Shown here piece by piece: positions 6,096-9,776 of a stretch of 9,776 nt of DNA. The notes beneath the pieces were generated by a model. It was not told where the DNA came from. It made no database searches and worked only from the letters and a program-made list of their open reading frames with translations. Source of the stretch: an uncultured Pseudomonadota bacterium (GTDB lineage Bacteria; Desulfobacterota_B; Binatia; UBA9968); NCBI GenBank assembly GCA_946478635.1, contig CAMLCX010000153.1, forward strand, positions 1-9,776, in the 5' to 3' direction. Both the position numbers and the translations under genes were made by a program. Numbering within the stretch: position 1 is the first letter of the stretch; the number at the start of each line of letters is the position of its first letter.

Positions 6096-6995
6096 TCAGT
6101 CCACCGGCTTCTTTAGGTGCTCCTCTGCCAGCGCGATAAACGCGCGGACTTTGGCCGGGACGAAGCGCTGGGCGGGATGGACGAGCGACATCGAAACCCG
6201 GTCGCCGTGCCACTGGGGAAGCACGCGGATCAGTTTGTCCTGTTTGGTTTCCTCGGCGCAAAGAAAGCTCGGCAAAAATGCCAATCCATTGCCAAGAATC
6301 GCGAGCGACCGCAGGGTCTCGAAATCGTCCGCGATGACGTCGCCTGAAACCGCAACATGCGCATTCCCTTTGCCGTTGGTCAGGCGAAAGCCTTCGGACT
6401 TGAAGCGCGCGAAACGCAGGCAAATATGGTTCGCCAAGTCCTTCGGATGGCGCGGCGCGGTGTGCTGCGCAAGGTAAGCGGGGCTTGCCCAGAGTCCGAA
6501 GTAACCGAGATCGAATCTTCGGGCGATCAAGCTTGAATCTTTCAACGGGCCGGCGCGGATAGCCAGGTCGATGCCGTCGGCGACGAGATCGAGCACGCGG
6601 TTGGTCACGACCAGCTCGACTTCCATCCGCGGGTGCTTTTGCAAAAACCCGTGGACCAACGCAGGCAAGAGGCTGTGGCCGATTTCCACAGGTGCCGTCA
6701 AGCGGAGCAGGCCTTTGGGCTCCGCGCGCTCGGTTTCCAGTTCATTCTCCGCGGCTTGCAGATCTTCGAGCGCGCGAACGGAACGCTGGAAGTAGGCTTC
6801 GCCCGCCTGGGTCGCGCGCAGTTTACGCGTGGTGCGCTGCAGGAGCGTCACGCCGAGGCGCTTTTCCAGCGCCGACACCTTGGCGCTTACGGTCGAGTTA
6901 GGCATGCCGAGCAGTTTGGCCGCTCGGCTGAAGCTGCCGGCTTGAAGCACTTTGACGAAAATCGCGATGCCGTCCAAATCCATGGCGGCGATCAT
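6096..6995 (-). CDS. LysR-type transcriptional regulator
   Basis: 299 residues, the normal length for the family. Residues 5-65 are the N-terminal winged helix-turn-helix: LDGIAIFVKVLQAGSFSRAA followed by the recognition-helix region NSTVSAKVSALEKRLGV and LLQRTTRKLRATQAG. A linker helix (about 66-92) leads to the substrate-binding domain (about 93-295), including GLLRLTAPVEIGHSLLPALV and DGIDLAIRAG, typical of the CrgA-like subgroup. It acts in the cytoplasm as a DNA-binding tetramer that responds to a small effector. Neither the ATG at 6995 nor the one at 6983 (starting MDLDG) has a clear ribosome binding site; I kept the longer. It is divergent from the pirin gene across 93 bp, so control of pirin and of itself is likely. 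The effector is unknown. Confidence 0.92.
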   Translation of the reverse strand: MIAAMDLDGIAIFVKVLQAGSFSRAAKLLGMPNSTVSAKVSALEKRLGVTLLQRTTRKLRATQAGEAYFQRSVRALEDLQAAENELETERAEPKGLLRLTAPVEIGHSLLPALVHGFLQKHPRMEVELVVTNRVLDLVADGIDLAIRAGPLKDSSLIARRFDLGYFGLWASPAYLAQHTAPRHPKDLANHICLRFARFKSEGFRLTNGKGNAHVAVSGDVIADDFETLRSLAILGNGLAFLPSFLCAEETKQDKLIRVLPQWHGDRVSMSLVHPAQRFVPAKVRAFIALAEEHLKKPVD

Positions 6996-7088
6996 ACATT
7001 AGGCTGAACAGTGTTTCCAAGATTTGCCGTCTAGTCGAAGCGGTATTCAATGTGTACGTTAGGGGGTGCCAATAGAAAGGAGCCGAAA
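6996..7088. promoter_or_regulatory. Shared LysR/pirin divergent control region
   Basis: The 93-bp gap between the divergent regulator and pirin genes must hold both promoters. On the plus strand TTGCCG (7024-7029), 16 bp and TTCAAT (7046-7051) form a weak sigma-70-like promoter. AAAGGAG (7076-7082), 6 bases before the ATG, is a good ribosome binding site for pirin. I could not find a convincing LysR T-N11-A palindrome by eye. Confidence 0.45.
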
Positions 7089-7940
7089 ATGAGCTCAACG
7101 CCAAGAAAAATCTTGAAGATTATCGAACCGCAGGCCGTGGTCGAGGGTGCCGGCGTTAGACTGAAGCGCAGCATCGGAACGCGCACACTGGACTATCTCG
7201 ACCCGTTCCTGCTGCTCGACCATTTCCAGTCGAAGAATCGGGCCGACTACGAAGCGGGCTTTCCGCTGCATCCGCATCGCGGCATCGAAACGGTGACCTA
7301 CCTGCTCGCGGGGGCGGTGCGCCACAGAGATTCGGTCGGCAATTCCGGCGAGATCGGCCCGGGGGATCTTCAGTGGATGACCGCCGGCCGAGGCATCATG
7401 CATGAGGAGATGCCGCAGGTGCGCCCGGAAGGCGTGGCCGGCTTTCAGCTGTGGGTGAATTTGCCGGCGAAGCAGAAGATGATCGCGCCGCGCTATCAGA
7501 ATATTAGCGCGAACGAGATCAGCGAAATTCGCCGCGACGACGGCGCGACGGTTCGCGTCATCGCAGGCACGGTCGACGGCGTCAGCGGCCCCATCGGCGG
7601 CATCGCCGCGGAGCCCATGTATCTGGACGTGTCGATCGCGCCCAAGGGCTCGTTCAGCTTGCCGATAGCGCGCGGCCATTCTGCGTTCGCGTACGTCTTC
7701 GAAGGCGAGGGACGATTCGGCGCCGAAGGCGAACGCGCCGTGACGTCCCCGCGGCTGGTGGTTTGGGACGACGGCGACAGCGTCGCGGTGCGTGCGGGAG
7801 AGCAGGGCGTGCGCTTTCTCCTGGTGTCGGGGAAACCGTTGAACGAACCGATCGCCCGCTATGGACCGTTCGTGATGAATACCAAGGCGGAAATCGACCA
7901 GACCCTGCGGGAACTGCAGGCGGGAACATTTGCGCGGTAG
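7089..7940 (+). CDS. Pirin family protein (bicupin)
   Basis: 283 residues, slightly long for a bacterial pirin. The conserved N-terminal cupin has DPFLLLDHF, HPHRGIETVTY and GDLQWMTAGRGIMHEE. The four metal ligands of the family are visible as H61, H63, H105 and E107, with the same spacing as in E. coli YhhW and human pirin. A second cupin (about residues 165-270) follows. Family members include metal-dependent quercetin 2,3-dioxygenases and redox or stress-linked regulators, so the reaction here is uncertain. The start at 7089 is chosen for the AAAGGAG site 6 bases upstream; the in-frame ATG at 7050 has no such site. It is divergent from a LysR regulator and is probably its target. Two hairpins follow the stop codon. 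It is soluble and cytoplasmic. Confidence 0.93.
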   Translation: MSSTPRKILKIIEPQAVVEGAGVRLKRSIGTRTLDYLDPFLLLDHFQSKNRADYEAGFPLHPHRGIETVTYLLAGAVRHRDSVGNSGEIGPGDLQWMTAGRGIMHEEMPQVRPEGVAGFQLWVNLPAKQKMIAPRYQNISANEISEIRRDDGATVRVIAGTVDGVSGPIGGIAAEPMYLDVSIAPKGSFSLPIARGHSAFAYVFEGEGRFGAEGERAVTSPRLVVWDDGDSVAVRAGEQGVRFLLVSGKPLNEPIARYGPFVMNTKAEIDQTLRELQAGTFAR

Positions 7941-7961
7941 ACCCGTGTGACTTCGCGGGTC
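7940..7961 (+). other. Small hairpin at the pirin stop codon
   Basis: GACCCG (7940-7945) pairs with CGGGTC (7956-7961) around a 10-nt loop. The first G is the last base of the pirin stop codon. There is no T-run, so it is unlikely to terminate alone. It lies 19 bp before a much stronger hairpin and may add to it. Confidence 0.35.
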
Positions 7962-7980
7962 ATTCAAAGGCGTAAGCCAA

Positions 7981-8018
7981 AGTAGGGGCGGGTTTCAAAC
8001 CCGCCCCTACTGGTTTTT
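7981..8018 (+). terminator. Strong intrinsic terminator after pirin, also a repeat-like palindrome
   Basis: AGTAGGGGCGGGTTT (7981-7995) and its perfect reverse complement (7997-8011) flank a single C, giving 14 bp of stem with a 3-nt loop. TGGTTTTTAG follows, so it works as a factor-independent terminator for the pirin transcript. GC-rich palindromes of this kind (GGGGCGGGTTT...AAACCCGCCCC) are also seen as dispersed repeats in many environmental genomes, so it may belong to such a family. Confidence 0.75.
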
Positions 8019-8065
8019 AGTTGCGGCAATGTTTAGCATGGTTTAGTGACTTTGCCGGTAACCCA

Positions 8066-8503
8066 ATGGAAAAGAAAGAACCAAGACAAGCGAGTCCCGA
8101 ACAGGAGCAGATAAGAAAGCCTCTGCAAGAGCTCCATAGCGCATTGCTAAAACTCCACAAGGCGCTGCTCGACTCGGAAAAGATCGTCTACGAGAAGAGC
8201 ATCGGCCCGATCCAGTCGCCGAATCATTTTTTTCAGCTCCTCACCAATGATCCTTACTTCGCGTGGCTGCGCCCGATCTCGCAACTCATCGTCGCGATCG
8301 ATGAAACTCTCGACGATAAGGAGCCGCTGACCAGCGACAGCGTCGATTCTTTGATGAGGCAAGCCGTTTTCCTGCTGGTGCCGGCGCAAAGCACGGGAGA
8401 GTTCGCCGAACGCTACGTTGCCGCCTTGCAGCGCGACCCGCGCGTGATCCTCGCGCACGCGCAAGTGGCGAAACACATCGGGTCGGGCAAGCCGCTGACT
8501 TGA
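8066..8503 (+). CDS. Conserved hypothetical helical protein
   Basis: 145 residues with no signal peptide or membrane segment; probably cytoplasmic and mostly alpha-helical. It starts with a charged Q/E/K-rich segment (1-18), then a helix (LQELHSALLKLHKALLDSEK), and a distinctive central stretch, FFQLLTNDPYFAWLRPISQL, followed by IVAIDE (about residues 55-80). The FxxLLTNDPxFAWLRP...LIxxIDE pattern recurs in uncharacterised proteins of proteobacteria and acidobacteria, as far as I recall; no function is known to me. I chose the ATG at 8066 (MEKKEPR) over an in-frame TTG at 8021, which begins just after the pirin terminator T-run. No clear ribosome binding site is seen. It stands alone and is followed by a REP-like hairpin. 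I do not assign a function. Confidence 0.78.
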   Translation: MEKKEPRQASPEQEQIRKPLQELHSALLKLHKALLDSEKIVYEKSIGPIQSPNHFFQLLTNDPYFAWLRPISQLIVAIDETLDDKEPLTSDSVDSLMRQAVFLLVPAQSTGEFAERYVAALQRDPRVILAHAQVAKHIGSGKPLT

Positions 8504-8520
8504 ATAACGCCGCAACTCTT

Positions 8521-8551
8521 AGCCCGGATGAAGCGGTGAGCAATCCGGGCT
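8521..8551. repeat. REP-like hairpin
   Basis: AGCCCGGAT (8521-8529) and its perfect complement ATCCGGGCT (8543-8551) flank a 13-nt loop, GAAGCGGTGAGCA. The AGCCCGGATGAAGC... form is a commonly seen dispersed extragenic palindrome in bacterial genomes. It lies 17 bp after the stop codon of the hypothetical gene and may stabilise its mRNA 3' end. No T-run follows. Confidence 0.6.
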
Positions 8552-8628
8552 TGTACTCCTATAATATACATAGACTGCAAAGCGTCGCGGGCGCTCAGTC
8601 GTGCGACAAATGTGCGTATTCGGGGACG

Positions 8629-8890
8629 TTAGCTCTGTTGTTTGATGAGTCTCTCATACTCATTGTGTGGTCCGATCCAAACCCAAATGAGGTTGGAGCC
8701 ATCCTCCACTGCGAGTGCTCGGTGGTGTGGTCCGGCCCTCACTGACCATAGTTTTCCAACTTTCTTAAAATGAAGTGATGGGTGCGCTGGGTTTGCTTTT
8801 AAAAGGTTAAAATTGCGGCGGGCGATTCGTTGGACGGATTCCGGTAGTCGCGTGAAGGATGCCCAGAACCGAGGTGGTACGATGCGTCAC
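8629..8890 (-). pseudogene. RelE/ParE-like toxin, frameshifted near its start
   Basis: Downstream of the antitoxin the minus strand reads open for 85 codons to a TAA at 8629. The protein runs FWASFTRLPESVQRIARRNF, then LLKANPAHPSLHFKKVGKLW, SVRAGPHHRALAVEDG, LIWVWIGPHNEYERLIKQ. This matches a well-known cytotoxic translational repressor / RelE-like toxin family at its normal length. The expected start is a GTG at 8890 overlapping the antitoxin TGA (GTGA); it reads MTHRTTS, the usual family N-terminus, but then continues in the wrong frame and stops after 27 codons. The FWASF frame instead follows the antitoxin TGA in the same frame, with no usable start codon. A 2-base loss or 1-base gain near 8866-8872 explains this. 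It is most likely an inactive toxin; a sequencing error or recoding are alternatives. Confidence 0.78.
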
Positions 8891-9087
8891 AGATCGCTTA
8901 GTTTTCCCTTTGACTTTGCGTCTACTGCCTCATTAATTAAAAAATCGAGTTTTCCGCTTTCGGAATCAGACTGGATTTCTAGATCCCATCTTTCCCAGTC
9001 CTTTTCCGAAAGCCAGCGCACGAGTTCACTGAACTCCTCTTTGGGAAGTGTTTCAATTTCCGACTTGAGCTTTTCCACCTTTGACAT
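8887..9087 (-). CDS. Type II toxin-antitoxin system antitoxin
   Basis: 66 residues, strongly charged and helical: MSKVEKLKSEIETLPKEEFS, ELVRWLSEKDWERWDLEI, then a flexible tail with GKLDFLINEAVDAKSKGKLSDL. This layout (an E-rich helix ending in a RWL/RWF motif, D-x-x-x-W-D, then GKLDxLxxEA) is typical of small antitoxins paired with RelE/ParE-like toxins. The antitoxin would bind and neutralise the toxin and usually represses its own operon. The ATG at 9087 has a GGGAG ribosome binding site (9095-9099 region, 7-nt spacing). Its TGA overlaps the GTG of the following toxin by the usual GTGA arrangement, showing translational coupling. Since the toxin is frameshifted, the antitoxin may now be an orphan. 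Confidence 0.8.
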   Translation of the reverse strand: MSKVEKLKSEIETLPKEEFSELVRWLSEKDWERWDLEIQSDSESGKLDFLINEAVDAKSKGKLSDL

Positions 9088-9119
9088 AGTCTATCTCCCT
9101 GATAACCCTCAACAGTATG

Positions 9120-9145
9120 CCACTAGTGGGCAGCGTGTGCCACAC
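9120..9145. promoter_or_regulatory. Two small palindromes upstream of the antitoxin, possible operator
   Basis: CCACTAGTGG (9120-9129, perfect 10-bp palindrome) and GTGTG-C-CACAC (9135-9145) lie 33-58 bp before the antitoxin ATG. On the minus strand GTGGCA (9144-9139) and CATACT (9120-9115) with an 18-bp spacer could be a promoter with the first palindrome in its spacer. That is the usual position for an autoregulatory operator of a toxin-antitoxin operon. The match is weak. Confidence 0.35.
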
Positions 9146-9399
9146 TCCATTTTGCTGGATGGCGCTACCCAGCGTTCCCGAGACGAAGCGCGAAGCCCGT
9201 AGGGTAGGTGTCGTGTATTTACGATTTGATGAGAGACTTTGTGCGCACGCTGTTCAAAAGTAATACCAGAGGCGGCATGGATGAATCGATCCTTGGGCTT
9301 TGCTCAGTACAAACTAGGCGCAGGCGTACTGTTTGGTTACGTTGAGGCGAGACAATTGTGCACGCGAAACATATCAGGTCTTTGCGATAGCCTGCCGAA
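9146..9399. other. Intergenic stretch without recognisable gene
   Basis: Between the antitoxin upstream region and the cupin gene, about 254 bases hold no reading frame I recognise on either strand. The composition is less GC-rich than its neighbours around 9205-9250. The fragment AAGCGCGAAGCCCGTAGGGT (9186-9205) resembles half of a repeat. Small stem candidates such as TCGT-GTATTT-ACGA are too short to call. It may be decayed DNA. Confidence 0.4.
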
Positions 9400-9776
9400 T
9401 TACCCTTCGGCGTGCAGAACCTTCCCGGCAATCTCCACCGGCTTGGCGTCGATGAGGATAAAAGCGATGGTACAGGGCTCGCTGCCGCGATTCATCCAGT
9501 TGTGGATCGTGCCGCGCTGCACGAGCACATCGCCGGCTTTCAGATGGACAACGGAGTTGTCCATCTCCATGTCGATCTCGCCCGACATCACGACGGCGTA
9601 GTCGATGGAATCGGTCCGATGAACCCGCGGCGAAACGCCGGGCGCGAACTCGACGACACGGAAGACCGTGCCGTTGTTCAACGTCGTGCCGACCTGGCGC
9701 TGGGCCTCGTCCTGATTGCCCGTGTTGTCGACGGGAAACGATTCCGTGGTCCAGACGACACAAGCCGACCGTCCCG
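9400..9776 (-). CDS. Cupin-domain protein, N-terminus outside the window
   Basis: The frame is open from the right edge to a TAA at 9400, giving 124 visible residues; the start lies beyond 9776. A TTG at 9681 is internal, because conserved-looking sequence continues upstream (WTTESFPVDNTGNQDEAQRQ). The cupin core has VEFAPGVSPRVHRTDSIDYA, VVMSGEIDMEMD, VVHLKAGDVLVQRGTIHNW and IAFILIDAKP. Motif 1 is degenerate: one His (VHR), then Thr where the second His usually is and Asp where Glu is usual. Motif 2 keeps His and Asn (HNWMN). It is a small single-domain cupin seen in many environmental and actinobacterial or proteobacterial genomes, with unknown substrate and possibly metal binding. It probably belongs to a minus-strand operon reaching in from the right. 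Confidence 0.85.
   Translation of the reverse strand, partial: GRSACVVWTTESFPVDNTGNQDEAQRQVGTTLNNGTVFRVVEFAPGVSPRVHRTDSIDYAVVMSGEIDMEMDNSVVHLKAGDVLVQRGTIHNWMNRGSEPCTIAFILIDAKPVEIAGKVLHAEG

Noticed and set aside
7095..7967. A 290-codon open frame on the minus strand opposite pirin
   Set aside because: It is fully antisense to a clear pirin gene with intact metal ligands. The translation is rich in Arg, His and Ala, typical of a GC-rich shadow frame, and matches no family.
8560..8565. A perfect TATAAT on the plus strand that could drive an antisense RNA to the toxin
   Set aside because: The best -35 at proper spacing (GTGAGC) matches only half the consensus and lies in the REP-like hairpin, so a promoter cannot be supported.
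8500..8745. An 81-codon plus-strand frame after the hypothetical gene
   Set aside because: It starts inside the preceding gene's end, runs through the REP-like hairpin and then lies antisense to the toxin body, which explains the open frame.
9219..9431. A 70-codon minus-strand frame overlapping the end of the cupin gene
   Set aside because: It overlaps the cupin C-terminus in another frame and has no motif, no ribosome binding site and no known relatives that I recognise.

Overview
The window looks like chromosomal DNA of an uncultured, GC-rich soil-type or environmental bacterium. Tandem-domain VOC proteins next to solitary NMT1/THI5-like (SsuA/TauA-like) periplasmic binding proteins are typical of Candidatus Rokubacteria, NC10, Tectomicrobia or Binatia-like (Desulfobacterota-related) genomes. 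That taxonomic guess is inference from gene content only. No rRNA, tRNA, CRISPR array, complete insertion sequence or phage gene is visible. Nothing here is a clear new system; the points worth attention are small and are listed separately.

Layout. The left edge (1-326, +) holds the end of a small collagen-like protein with a C-terminal membrane anchor. It converges on a secreted metzincin-type zinc metalloprotease (388-1764, -), and a perfect 30-bp palindrome that can act as a terminator in both directions lies between them. Next come two copies of the same divergent arrangement: a two-domain VOC (vicinal oxygen chelate) protein on the minus strand facing away from an exported ABC-type substrate-binding protein on the plus strand (1921-2703 with 2811-3797; 3863-4675 with 4906-5874). 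Candidate sigma-70 promoters lie in both divergent gaps. No permease or ATPase gene is present. A reasonable reading is paired uptake and ring-cleavage or detoxification genes for small organic, perhaps aromatic, substrates.

After an inverted-repeat, MITE-like element (5908-5990), a LysR-type regulator (6096-6995, -) is divergent from a pirin (7089-7940, +). This is a common arrangement in which the regulator controls the pirin and itself. Two hairpins follow, one with a T-run. Then comes a 145-residue conserved helical protein of unknown function (8066-8503, +) and a REP-like hairpin.

The minus strand of 8629-9087 is a type II toxin-antitoxin locus. The antitoxin is intact. The RelE/ParE-like toxin reading frame is complete over about 85 codons but is shifted relative to its expected GTG start, so the toxin appears inactivated, or recoded. 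The stretch 9088-9399 holds two small palindromes that may be an operator and otherwise no recognisable gene. The right edge (9400-9776, -) is a cupin-domain protein whose N-terminus lies outside the window.
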